This document shows, piece after piece, positions 24,559 through 33,399 of a DNA stretch of 43,805 bases. The notes below the pieces were generated by a model. It had not been told where the DNA came from and did not search any database. It saw only the letters and a program-made list of their open reading frames with translations. Each line of letters starts with the position of its first letter. Position 1 is the first letter of the stretch. Made by a program: the position numbers and the translations under genes. This DNA is from Planctomycetaceae bacterium (GTDB lineage Bacteria; Planctomycetota; Planctomycetia; Planctomycetales; Planctomycetaceae): NCBI GenBank assembly GCA_016795145.1, contig JAEUII010000424.1, positions 1 through 43,805 of the forward strand, in the 5' to 3' direction.

Positions 24559-25962
24559 TCAGCCAAACAATTCCATGATGGGTTTCCCTGTGGTCAGGGA
24601 ACGTGAGATCCCGGTTGGATCCAGAGGATTGTTGATCGGAATATCGAGGGCGTGATAAATCGTGGCGGCCAGCTCTTCGGGGCGAACAGGTTTGTTAACG
24701 GGATACTCACCGTATTTGTTGGATGTGCCGTAGACCTGACCGCCCTTGATTCCTGCTCCGGCAATGATCGAAGAAAAGCACTGAGGCCAGTGCTGTCGGC
24801 CAGGTGGATCCTGTTTCAGGACATACGGCGTGCGGCCAAATTCTCCGGTAACGACCAGCAGAGTGTTCTTCAGGAGTCCTCGTTCCTTCAAATCAGACAG
24901 CAGTGCTGAGAGCGCCTGATCCAAACGCGGCAGACAGAATCCCATTCCGTATGAGCCATTGCCGAAAGCGTTCCCCATTCCCATGTTTCCGCCGTGCATG
25001 TCCCAGCTGCTGCTTGGCGGACCGGCTTTGTCGTGTTCCGCCTGTCCGGTCCATCCATTGACTGTGACGAAGCGAACGCCCGCTTCCACCATGCGGCGAG
25101 CCAGCAGGAGGTTCTGGCCAAGCGGGTGCATCCCATAACGTTCGCGAACTTCGATCGGTTCCCGCGTTAGGTCGAATGCAAGTCGACCTTCGGATCGCGT
25201 CATTGCGTCGTACGTTTTCTCACGCAGATCGGACCAGTCCTTGACCTGTTTGTCTCGATCGAGGCGACCGGAGTCCAGGCGGCCAAGCAGCCACTTTCGT
25301 TCGTCAAAGCGTTTTTCGTCGTAGCTGTCATAAATCTGCGGTGGCTTGAAGTCAGCCATTGCCGGATGATTCGTTTCCGAGCCAACGAACACTGGAGCGT
25401 AGGCCGATCCCAGGTAACCGCCCAGTCCGATATTCGGCGCACAGAACACCGGCGGTCCGACACACTTAATCAGCCACGCGTTGGAGATGAAGTTCCGAGT
25501 ACTCGGTTTGTGTTTTGCGACGAAGGAACCAAGATAAGGCTTCTCGTCGGAGACACCCTGCTGCACGCGTTTCTCTGACTGTCCGCTCAGCAGGTTATGC
25601 ATCGCATCGAAGTGATTGCTGATTGAACCTGGATGCGACATGGAGTTGATCAGCGCGAAATGGTCTGTCAGCTTTGCCAGTTCCGTATGCATCTCATTGA
25701 TTCGCATACCCGGCACTTTGGTTTCGATCGGCTGATACGGGCCTCGATAATCCACCGGAGCTTCCGGCTTCATGTCCCACGTATCGACATGACTGGGACC
25801 GCCGCACAGCAAAACGAAGATGCAGGACTTCTCCGCGGCAACCGCCTTTCCCGAGCCATCGACCTGATCGGTCCCCATCACAACGCCCGGCATCCCCAGG
25901 CTCATCGTGCCCAAGCCACCCACGATCAAAGCCTGGCGACGGTTCCACTGGAGTTCGTTCAT
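24559..25962 (-). CDS. DUF1501 protein (Tat-type signal)
   Basis: A 467-residue exported protein of the DUF1501 family, which has a sulfatase/alkaline-phosphatase-like fold. The N-terminus NRRQALIVGGLG resembles a twin-arginine signal. Family motifs are GGPSHVDTWDMKP near residue 55, 'LTDHFALINSMSHPG', GVRFVTVNGWTG, VTGEFGRTP and the closing 'ATIYHALDIP'. Such proteins are nearly always encoded next to a DUF1549/DUF1553 cytochrome gene; here the upstream neighbour on the strand is a small repeat protein instead, so this is an unpaired member. GGGAGG precedes ATG 25962. The upstream 68 bases are shared with 28326-28390. Confidence 0.93.
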   Translation of the reverse strand: MNELQWNRRQALIVGGLGTMSLGMPGVVMGTDQVDGSGKAVAAEKSCIFVLLCGGPSHVDTWDMKPEAPVDYRGPYQPIETKVPGMRINEMHTELAKLTDHFALINSMSHPGSISNHFDAMHNLLSGQSEKRVQQGVSDEKPYLGSFVAKHKPSTRNFISNAWLIKCVGPPVFCAPNIGLGGYLGSAYAPVFVGSETNHPAMADFKPPQIYDSYDEKRFDERKWLLGRLDSGRLDRDKQVKDWSDLREKTYDAMTRSEGRLAFDLTREPIEVRERYGMHPLGQNLLLARRMVEAGVRFVTVNGWTGQAEHDKAGPPSSSWDMHGGNMGMGNAFGNGSYGMGFCLPRLDQALSALLSDLKERGLLKNTLLVVTGEFGRTPYVLKQDPPGRQHWPQCFSSIIAGAGIKGGQVYGTSNKYGEYPVNKPVRPEELAATIYHALDIPINNPLDPTGISRSLTTGKPIMELFG

Positions 25963-26021
25963 GCGAAGCCTCCCAACGACAACGTGATGACGTGAATGAG
26001 CCGGATGGCAGAGAATAACGG
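25954..26021 (-). repeat. Shared leader segment, copy 1 (upstream of DUF1501)
   Basis: The segment covering the start, ribosome site and upstream region of the DUF1501 gene is about 85% identical to 28326-28390, both on the minus strand. Shared blocks include GGCTTCGCATG, TTCACGTCATCAC and CCGTTATTCTCTG. It may carry a promoter or control site. Confidence 0.7.
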
Positions 26022-26168
26022 CTGGCTGTTCGTGCCGTAAGTGAATTTCCGTGCTTCAGGCCTGCCTCAGGAGAACTCGTAGGCGCCAGGGTCGATGCCG
26101 AATTTGAGCCACTCAGCTTGTGAACGGCATCGCTTGTGGCCGAACTGTTCAATCCGTTCGGGTACGAG

Positions 26169-26783
26169 TTACTTAGCCGGTGCAGGCGTGCTGCTTGACT
26201 TCTCGTTCTTTGTCTCTGGCTCGCCAGGAACTTCGATCACCATGGTTCCCCCTTCGTACACCGACTTGGCGAGTTTCACATCGCCAAGCTGATACTCCAC
26301 TCGCAGTCGCTTGAAAACTCCTGAGGCCGGGTCACCAAGAACGTCGTTGTTGACGTCAATTTCAAGCTTGTTGTTCTTCAGATAGATGCGGACCGTATCG
26401 AGAACATTGTCACTGGAACCGTCGGGAAGATCTCCATAACGCGCTGACAGTAATTTCAGCTCTCCCTTCAGAACCGGCTGGGGAATGAGCAGCGTTTCTC
26501 CTTCTTTGACGGTGACTTCCATGGCCTTGCCGTTCAGTTGATACTTGACCAATAGCTTCTTTCCGACTTGTTCAGCAGGGTCACCGAACAGGTCATTGCC
26601 CGCTTCCAGTCGCAAAACGCCGTCCTTCGCAAACATTCGAACCTTCTCTCGAACGTCGGATTTTGGTCCGTCTGGAAGGTCTCCATAAACAGCCTCGGTG
26701 ATGACCAGAGTATCGGCTGCGTGGCAGTCGGCGAAGGTGCCGGACAAGGCGCAAAACGTCAGAACAAAAAGCGATCGAAGCAT
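26169..26783 (-). CDS. Secreted protein with two tandem YGDLPDG repeats
   Basis: A 204-residue exported protein with a signal peptide (about residues 1-22, ending CHA-A). The mature part is a duplicated module of about 75 residues. Both copies begin with YGDLPDG, continue with 'D-V-x-x-x-V-R', a DLFGDPA or DVLGDPA motif, then 'K-x-L-x-V-[KE]-Y-Q-L' and close on an E-G-x-x-x-x-I-P strand. The pattern resembles the DUF3395-like module found at the C-terminus of some DnaJ proteins and in secreted planctomycete proteins. The tail is rich in Lys, Ser, Thr and Pro. Function unknown. The neighbours on the same strand are the DUF1501 and beta-helix genes. Confidence 0.85.
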   Translation of the reverse strand: MLRSLFVLTFCALSGTFADCHAADTLVITEAVYGDLPDGPKSDVREKVRMFAKDGVLRLEAGNDLFGDPAEQVGKKLLVKYQLNGKAMEVTVKEGETLLIPQPVLKGELKLLSARYGDLPDGSSDNVLDTVRIYLKNNKLEIDVNNDVLGDPASGVFKRLRVEYQLGDVKLAKSVYEGGTMVIEVPGEPETKNEKSSSTPAPAK

Positions 26784-26900
26784 GGTTCAGCCTGTGGAAA
26801 AAAGTGAGTGAGTTTGAAGACTGTGAAGACAATCAGCTCAGGATGTTCGGACAATAAGCAAGAACGCGTCAAATGCCAGCGAGGGGTCAGGTGCGGTGCT

Positions 26901-28226
26901 TCATTCAAGAACAACACCCTGTGGTGCTGCGCTGGAAGAGCCGATCGTATGTGACGTTTGATTCTGAGTCAGGTCGCAGTCATTGAATCGAAGCCCATTC
27001 ACCCAGTCCTTGATGCGGACGCCCGTGTCAAAGTTCCGGATCACTGTGTTCTGGATTCGCACGTTCGATACGGCCGTAATGAACATCCCCAATGATTCCG
27101 GGGAGTTGTCGCTGGTGAAACGCGAATTGCGAACCACAACACCGTTCAGTCCTGGTTGTGCCGGATCAAGCAGCATTCGATAACCCTGCGAGAGGCTCGA
27201 TCGATACACATTGTCCGACAGTCCATTCAGGACCATTCCAATGCGTAACGCCTTGTCGATCGTGACTCCATCAACCTCGTAACCAGTATGAGCGAGCGGC
27301 CGCAGTTCTTTCGGAGCAAACTCAAAGCCACAGTCCCCGCCGAAGATCGCAACGGCCGACGCTGCCGACTGCACATGGACATTCTGTAGCCGGATGTTGT
27401 AGCAGGCAGAGCATCGGACACCGGCGTCATTGGCATCGACGTTGCGAGTCAGATTGCCAATGGTGATGTCTTCAAGGTCGATATCATGAGGATGTGTCGA
27501 ATAGATCTGGTTCGTCTCCCACAGCTCACGCATGCGGGGAATGGTCTCATCGGCTGTGGTCATCTTTCCGACGCTGCCCCAGTCCATGCCGATTCCCAGC
27601 AGCGCATGCCTGGAGTCCAGAATGTGAACGCGACGGATCTTTCCAAAGCACCCTTCGGACATGATTTGAATGGCTGACGCCGCAAAGGGCTGGTCGATCG
27701 TCATGTCTTCGATGATCCAGTGTTCGATCTTCGAAAAGTAGGCGGGCTTCTGAGGAGTCCCGCCATCATCGTACGGGGCGCCGACACTGATCGCGGAATG
27801 CCAGATTCCCTGCGACCCCTTGTTCTCACTGCGAACGATGCGAATGGTGCCATTTCGAATTCCAGAGTGATTCGATAGCCGCACACCATGAGAATTCGTT
27901 CGAAGATCCAGCAGCAGCGTCGCACCATTCAGATCCAGAACGACCTTCTCCGGGATCAGGAGAGCGTGTCGTGAGACCTCATCACCGATTCTTGATTCCA
28001 GAACGGAGCAGGTCAGTTGGGATGGAACGTCGATTTTGACAACACAATCCTGACCTGCATGTTGATCCAATGCGTCCTGCAATTCCCGGCCATCCCGAAC
28101 GTTGACGACAATATGTTTTCGGGATTCTTCGAAAGCGTTACCTGGGGCCTGCTGAGCAATGCAGAATGATGACCACCGGGCGATCAACAGGAACCCGAGA
28201 AACAATCGCAGGGAGCAAAACCGCAT
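26901..28226 (-). CDS. Secreted right-handed beta-helix protein
   Basis: A 441-residue exported protein. The signal peptide starts at MRFCSLRLFLGF (ATG 28226) and ends near FCIAQ; an upstream GTG at 28274 would add 16 polar residues and is less likely. From about residue 95 on, short strands with the rhythm 'I-x-N-x-x-I-x-x-x' follow each other (for example GIRNGTIRIV, IIEDMTIDQPF, IRRVHILDSRHALLG, IRLQNVHVQS, VRIQNTVIRN), as in pectate-lyase-like parallel beta-helix proteins. Many such proteins bind or cleave polysaccharides; no catalytic set can be assigned here. Confidence 0.85.
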   Translation of the reverse strand: MRFCSLRLFLGFLLIARWSSFCIAQQAPGNAFEESRKHIVVNVRDGRELQDALDQHAGQDCVVKIDVPSQLTCSVLESRIGDEVSRHALLIPEKVVLDLNGATLLLDLRTNSHGVRLSNHSGIRNGTIRIVRSENKGSQGIWHSAISVGAPYDDGGTPQKPAYFSKIEHWIIEDMTIDQPFAASAIQIMSEGCFGKIRRVHILDSRHALLGIGMDWGSVGKMTTADETIPRMRELWETNQIYSTHPHDIDLEDITIGNLTRNVDANDAGVRCSACYNIRLQNVHVQSAASAVAIFGGDCGFEFAPKELRPLAHTGYEVDGVTIDKALRIGMVLNGLSDNVYRSSLSQGYRMLLDPAQPGLNGVVVRNSRFTSDNSPESLGMFITAVSNVRIQNTVIRNFDTGVRIKDWVNGLRFNDCDLTQNQTSHTIGSSSAAPQGVVLE

Positions 28227-28325
28227 GGACCATCCATTCTTGTCAGAAACCGAGTCATCCAGGGTGCCAGGCACTTACACTCACTTCTCGACAATCCATC
28301 AGCGCCTCTGGCATGATGTCCGGCG

Positions 28326-28390
28326 TTCGGTCATGCGAAGCCCCCCACGACAATGTGATGACGTGAAAGTCCGAGGTCAGAGAATAACGG
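28326..28390 (-). repeat. Shared leader segment, copy 2 (upstream of the beta-helix gene)
   Basis: Relative of 25954-26021 in the same orientation. It keeps the former start region (GGCTTCGCATG), but the reading frame now stops after 11 codons. It lies in the 320-base divergent space 28227-28546, in which I see no other feature. Confidence 0.7.
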
Positions 28391-28546
28391 CACTTTCACA
28401 ATTCGATAAGCGAAGCCTGCTGATTCAGCTCGTCTTCAGGTCTTCATCAAAGAAGGCCGACGTCACTCGTGTTTATCATGGCCGTTTCAGCACGCTACAC
28501 TCATAATGGCTCCATCACGTGACTCTGTCCCCCACCGAAGATTGCC

Positions 28547-31402
28547 ATGTGGACTCGTTGTTTCATTTTCCTGATGTGGTCTCTGTTCGCGTTCGTCGGG
28601 ACTGCGACACTGGCGGCTGATGAGCCTGCGCAGTTTTTTCGCGGCCTGAATCTGAATGGTGACGCCGTCACGATCGATGGTCAGAAGTGGGACGGCCGCG
28701 ATGCGACGTGGTACGAATGCGAAGATCGTGCCTTCGAGAATCAGAATGTGCGATTAGTTCCACCGACGGATGACATGCGGGCGAAGATGATTCGCAGTAG
28801 TCGCTGGGGTGGAAATCGAATCGTCGTCAATGACGTACCTGATGGTCGTTACTCTTTGTTTCTTTATGTCTGGGAAGATAACAACTCAGAAACATACACC
28901 GTTCGTGTCAACGAGCGTGTGGTTGCAGAGAAGGTCGTCAGCGGAACTGCGGGGCAATGGCAGAAGCTGGGGCCTTGGATCGTTCAGCCGGCCGCCGGGA
29001 AGATCACGCTGACCAGCCAGGGCGGTGCTGCGAATTTCTCCGGCCTTGAAATCTGGCGAGGCGAACACGATGGGCTGGATCGCCCGATTTCTCCGGACGA
29101 TCTGGCCTTCTTCGAGAAGCGGATTCGACCACTGTTAGTGGAACGTTGTTACGAGTGCCATAGTCAGGAGTCCGAAGAACTTCAGGGAGAACTCCTGGTG
29201 GATTCTCGCGCGACGATTCGGCGCGGCGGAACTCTCGGCGCGGCCGTTGTTCCTGGCGACGCTGAGCACAGCCTGCTGATCACTGCCGTTCGCGGAAAAG
29301 ATTCTTCGTTGCAGATGCCGCCGGATGATCGGCTGAGCGAAGACGAAATTCGTGACCTCGAACACTGGGTCAGGATCGGCGCACCGGATCCGCGTTCGAA
29401 GGTGACTCATCACAGTGGCCGGCAGATCGATATTGCGAAGGCACGGGAGTTCTGGTCGCTTCGTCCGATTGTGAAGCCAGCAATTCCGCAGGTGCGAAAC
29501 AATGCGTGGGTCAGTAATGAAATTGATTCGTTTATTCTTTCAAAACTGGAAGCTCAGGGGATTGAACCGTCGGTGATGGCGGATCGTTCGACACTGTTGC
29601 GTCGTGCAACTTTCGATCTGACAGGACTTCCGCCGACTGTGCAGGAGCTGGATGATTTTCTGGCAGACTCATCGCCGGACGCATTTTCGAAAGTCATCGA
29701 TCGGCTTCTGAATTCCCCTCGCTACGGAGAACGCTGGGGCCGTCACTGGCTGGACGTGGTTCGTTACGCAGATTCCGCGGGCGACAATTCCGACTATCCC
29801 ATTCCTCAGATGCACCTGTACCGTGACTGGGTGATTGATGCCTTCAACCGAGATCTGGCGTGGGGTGATTTCGTGCGCGATCAGCTGTCCGGCGACTTGC
29901 GAGGCGGCGAGACTCAGCGAGAACGCGAACAGCGTCTGATTGCGACGGGCTACATTGCCAATGCCAGACGATTCGGGTCTCGCGTCGACGACTATCCTCA
30001 GCACCTGACGATTGAAGATACGCTCGACAATCTTGGACGCACGTTCCTGGGACTGTCACTCAGCTGTGCTCGCTGCCATGATCACAAGTTTGATCCGGTC
30101 ACAACGCGCGACTACTACGCGCTGTATGGGATCTTTCAGAACACTCGGTACCCGTGGCCCGGGATTGAACTCGATAAACGACAGAGAGATCTTGTGCCGC
30201 TGCTTCCGGAAGCGGACCGTGCATCCGCGCTGAAAGCGATGGCTGAATGGAAAACGAGGCGTAAGGCACTTGAGGACGACGTCGAAAAACAAAAGAAGCA
30301 GCACGAACAGACGAAAGACGCCGCTTCGGAACAGGCACTGTCGGAAGCTCAGGCGAGGCTGAAGCAGCATGACGAATCAAAGCCCGTGATCCCTCTGGCG
30401 TACGCTGTCTCCGAAACTGGTCAGGATCAGGACGCTGCAATTCAGCTGAAGGGCAATCCGAATCAGTCGGGCGATGTTGTAGCTCGCCGGTTTCTTACGG
30501 TGCTGGGTGGAACTCCCGTGCCGGAGGACGTAAGGGAAAGCGGACGCCGTGAACTCGCGGATTGGATACTTTCCGAAGACAATCCGCTGACGGACCGAGT
30601 GGTCGTGAATCGGATCTGGCTGCACCATTTTGGAAAAGGCATTGTTCCCACGCCGAACGACTTCGGTCATCAGGGCCGTTTGCCGACTCATCCGGAACTG
30701 CTGGATTACCTTGCCATCAGGTTTCGTGAAACGGGCGGATCCTTCAAGGCCATGCACAAGCTGATTCTGCTGTCGCGGACGTGGCAGCAGTCTGCGGTCC
30801 GCACGGCTTCGGCCCAGGAAAAGGATCCGACGAATGAAACGCTGTCTGGCTACCCGATGCGCCGCATGGACGCCGAGACAGTCCGTGACACGCTGTTGTT
30901 TCTGGGAGGCGATCTGAATCTGGATCGGCCAGGCCCGCATCCCTTCCCTGTAGAATCGACCTGGGACTTCACTCAGCATCGTCCGTTCAAAGCGGTTTAT
31001 GAGCACAATCATCGAAGTGTATTTCTGATGACGCAGCGAATTCAGCGTCATCCCTGGCTCTCGGTCTTTGACGGTGCGGATCCATCCACCAGTGTCGGGG
31101 CAAGGCAAACAACAACCACGCCGCTGCAGGCATTGTTCCTGATGAATGATGAGTTGGTTCATCGACAGGCCCGGCAGCTGGCCAGTCGTCTTCGAGTTGC
31201 AACACCGGACTCGAAGGAACGCCTGACACTTGCGTGGCAAATGCTGTTTGCCAGAGTTCCTGATGCTGAGGAGCTTCAAGTTGCCGAAGAGTTCCTGCAG
31301 GATGCACAAGCTCAGACCATCGGTGGCGATCCGGAACAGGAAGCCTGGAGCAGTCTGGTGCGATCATGGTTTCGAATGAACGAGTTTGTCTACATCGAGT
31401 GA
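28547..31402 (+). CDS. Planctomycete cytochrome C / DUF1549 / DUF1553 protein with N-terminal sugar-binding-like domain
   Basis: A 951-residue exported protein. A signal peptide (about residues 1-23) is followed by a beta-rich module (about 28-172, 'FFRGLNLNGDAVTIDG...FSGLEIWRG') that resembles malectin-type or carbohydrate-binding domains. Then comes the PSCyt1 domain with C201/C204/H205, DUF1549 (LLRRATFDLTGLPPT), a second CxxCH at C508/C511/H512 before DHKFDP, a short helical coiled segment (about 570-620, rich in K, E and Q) and DUF1553 (from about 665). The added N-terminal domain is not found in the paralog at 7883. The DUF1501 gene follows after 56 bases on the same strand, the usual pairing in Planctomycetes. 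Confidence 0.93.
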   Translation: MWTRCFIFLMWSLFAFVGTATLAADEPAQFFRGLNLNGDAVTIDGQKWDGRDATWYECEDRAFENQNVRLVPPTDDMRAKMIRSSRWGGNRIVVNDVPDGRYSLFLYVWEDNNSETYTVRVNERVVAEKVVSGTAGQWQKLGPWIVQPAAGKITLTSQGGAANFSGLEIWRGEHDGLDRPISPDDLAFFEKRIRPLLVERCYECHSQESEELQGELLVDSRATIRRGGTLGAAVVPGDAEHSLLITAVRGKDSSLQMPPDDRLSEDEIRDLEHWVRIGAPDPRSKVTHHSGRQIDIAKAREFWSLRPIVKPAIPQVRNNAWVSNEIDSFILSKLEAQGIEPSVMADRSTLLRRATFDLTGLPPTVQELDDFLADSSPDAFSKVIDRLLNSPRYGERWGRHWLDVVRYADSAGDNSDYPIPQMHLYRDWVIDAFNRDLAWGDFVRDQLSGDLRGGETQREREQRLIATGYIANARRFGSRVDDYPQHLTIEDTLDNLGRTFLGLSLSCARCHDHKFDPVTTRDYYALYGIFQNTRYPWPGIELDKRQRDLVPLLPEADRASALKAMAEWKTRRKALEDDVEKQKKQHEQTKDAASEQALSEAQARLKQHDESKPVIPLAYAVSETGQDQDAAIQLKGNPNQSGDVVARRFLTVLGGTPVPEDVRESGRRELADWILSEDNPLTDRVVVNRIWLHHFGKGIVPTPNDFGHQGRLPTHPELLDYLAIRFRETGGSFKAMHKLILLSRTWQQSAVRTASAQEKDPTNETLSGYPMRRMDAETVRDTLLFLGGDLNLDRPGPHPFPVESTWDFTQHRPFKAVYEHNHRSVFLMTQRIQRHPWLSVFDGADPSTSVGARQTTTTPLQALFLMNDELVHRQARQLASRLRVATPDSKERLTLAWQMLFARVPDAEELQVAEEFLQDAQAQTIGGDPEQEAWSSLVRSWFRMNEFVYIE

Positions 31403-31458
31403 GAACGCAGATGCCGGAATCTTCCTGGCTCAACGGTCATTAATACGAGATCCATCCT

Positions 31459-32829
31459 ATGAATCAGTTTCCGCGACGACGAATTCTGACATCGCTGTCC
31501 GCCGGGTCGTTGTTGTTGCCAGGGCTGTTGAGTGAGTTGCTGGCGGAATCGACCGATGCAGATCCGCTTGCCCCCAAAGATCCTCACTTTGCAGCGAAAG
31601 CAAAGCGAGTCATCTTTGTGTTCTCCAATGGCGGCGTGTCCCATATGGACACCTTTGATTTCAAGCCGGAACTCTTCAAGGCAGATGGAAAGAAGACAGG
31701 GACAGGCGGAGGACTTTCGAACGAACAGCGAGTGCTCCTGAAGCCGCTCTGGGATTTTCATCCGGGTGGTGAATGTGGCACGCTGGTCAGTGATCTGTTT
31801 CCTTTCCTTCGAAAACAGATGGATGACATCTGCCTGATTCGATCGCTGAATGGGAACGACAATGAGCACTACAATGCCACGCTGGGCATGCATACTGGTT
31901 CGTTCTTTTTCTCACGCCCCAGTCTTGGATCATGGGTAAGCTACGGCCTGGGAACTCTGAACCAGAATCTGCCGTCGTTCGTTGCACTGGCACCCACGAT
32001 GCCGTACGCAGGGACTCAGATCTTTAACAACGATTTTCTTCCGGCCTACCATCAGGGAGTTCGTGTGATCGGTGGTGATGAACCGGTGGCAAATCTGAAA
32101 GCTCGCACGCCGATGTCACTTCAGGAACGTGAACTGAGGCTAAGCGAGCTGTTGAACAATCGCCATCTGCGGCAGCATCGTGAGAACCAGGAACTGGCCG
32201 CGCGAATCCGAAGTTTTGAGACGGCTTTCCGAATGCAGTCGGATGCTCCCGAGGCATTCGATGTCGCTTCCGAGCCCGAGTCTGTTCGAAAGTTGTACGG
32301 CCTGCAGGACGGACAGAATCAGGGGTTTGCCTGGCAGTGTCTGGTGGCTCGACGTTTGTCAGAACGAGGAGTTCGCTTCGTCGAAATCGTTGATGGCAGC
32401 AGCAGTCACAACTGGGACCAGCACGGCAACATGGCGGAACATGCCGATCATGCGAAGAACATCGATCAGCCTCTCGCGGCACTTCTGCAGGATCTGAAAG
32501 AACGCGGCCTTCTGGAAGAGACGCTGCTCGTCTGGACCACCGAATTTGGTCGAACGCCAGGCGTTGATGGAACAAAAGGTCGAGGTCACCACAGCGCGTG
32601 CTTTTCTTCCTGGATGGCCGGAGCTGGAGTCAAAGGCGGGATGACATTCGGCTCCACAGACGAACTTGGTGCGAAGGTGGCAGAAGACGGCGTTCATGTG
32701 CACGACTTCCACGCTACGATCCTGCACCTGCTTGGCATCGACCACACAAAGCTGACGTTTCGTCATGCAGGGCGTGACTATCGGCTGACCGATGTGCATG
32801 GTCGCGTTGTGAAGGAGATTCTCTCTTAA
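31459..32829 (+). CDS. DUF1501 protein
   Basis: A 456-residue exported protein of the DUF1501 family. The N-terminus FPRRRILTSLSAGSLLLPG fits a twin-arginine signal. Typical motifs are FSNGGVSHMDTFDFKP, 'DDICLIRSLNGNDNEHYNA', GVRFVEIVDGSSSHNWDQHG, WTTEFGRTPG and the closing 'DFHATILHLLGIDH'. It starts 56 bases after the DUF1549/DUF1553 gene and is surely co-transcribed with it; the two products are assumed to act together outside the cytoplasm, but the reaction is unknown. It differs clearly in sequence from the unpaired member at 24559. Confidence 0.94.
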   Translation: MNQFPRRRILTSLSAGSLLLPGLLSELLAESTDADPLAPKDPHFAAKAKRVIFVFSNGGVSHMDTFDFKPELFKADGKKTGTGGGLSNEQRVLLKPLWDFHPGGECGTLVSDLFPFLRKQMDDICLIRSLNGNDNEHYNATLGMHTGSFFFSRPSLGSWVSYGLGTLNQNLPSFVALAPTMPYAGTQIFNNDFLPAYHQGVRVIGGDEPVANLKARTPMSLQERELRLSELLNNRHLRQHRENQELAARIRSFETAFRMQSDAPEAFDVASEPESVRKLYGLQDGQNQGFAWQCLVARRLSERGVRFVEIVDGSSSHNWDQHGNMAEHADHAKNIDQPLAALLQDLKERGLLEETLLVWTTEFGRTPGVDGTKGRGHHSACFSSWMAGAGVKGGMTFGSTDELGAKVAEDGVHVHDFHATILHLLGIDHTKLTFRHAGRDYRLTDVHGRVVKEILS

Positions 32830-32850
32830 CCAACGTGCACAGCGGACGAA

Positions 32851-33399
32851 TCAGCATCGCTCCGCTCCGAAGGCCTGAGCCTGCGGGCTGGCCTCGTCAT
32901 CCTGCAGCATCAGTTGCAGAAAATGCACATCGAGTCGCCGGCCAAATTTGAAGCCGACTTTTCTCAACGTACCGGCATGGCGAAATCCTTCTGCCAGGTT
33001 GACGTGAAGACTCGCTTCACTGCCTTCGGCGACGCGAGCAATCAGAGTGAAGTAGCCAAGTTCCCGCGCGGCCTGGATGATTGTCCGTTTCAGTTGCCTG
33101 CCAATGCCCTGACCACGAAAGTCGGAATGCACATAGAAGGATGTTTCTGCCGTGTCCCCATAAGCACAGCGATCGGACCAGGAACTGAGCGACGCCCATC
33201 CGACGACGCGCCCCACAACGTCCGCAACATAAACAGGGAAGCGATCACAATGTGCCTGAAGCCACTTCCGGCGGTCTTCGACAGACTTTGGTTCGGTGTC
33301 GAACGTTGCCGTCGTGGTGAGAATCGCTTCGTTGTAGATCTCTGCGATGGCAGCCGCATCATCCAGAGTCGCTCGTCGAACCCCGCATGGAATGGTCAT
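32851..33399 (-). CDS. GNAT-family N-acetyltransferase (phosphinothricin acetyltransferase-like)
   Basis: A 182-residue cytoplasmic enzyme. The opening 'VRRATLDDAAAIAEIYNEAILTTTATFDTEP' and the acetyl-CoA site FRGQGIGRQL (about residues 94-103) are those of the PAT/YncA-like subgroup, which acetylates amino groups of amino-acid-like compounds. Its ATG shares one base with the stop codon of the upstream amidohydrolase gene (TGATG), so the two are translationally coupled. The pairing of an N-acetyltransferase with an N-acyl-D-amino-acid deacylase suggests a common amino-acid substrate class; that is inference. Confidence 0.92.
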   Translation of the reverse strand: MTIPCGVRRATLDDAAAIAEIYNEAILTTTATFDTEPKSVEDRRKWLQAHCDRFPVYVADVVGRVVGWASLSSWSDRCAYGDTAETSFYVHSDFRGQGIGRQLKRTIIQAARELGYFTLIARVAEGSEASLHVNLAEGFRHAGTLRKVGFKFGRRLDVHFLQLMLQDDEASPQAQAFGAERC

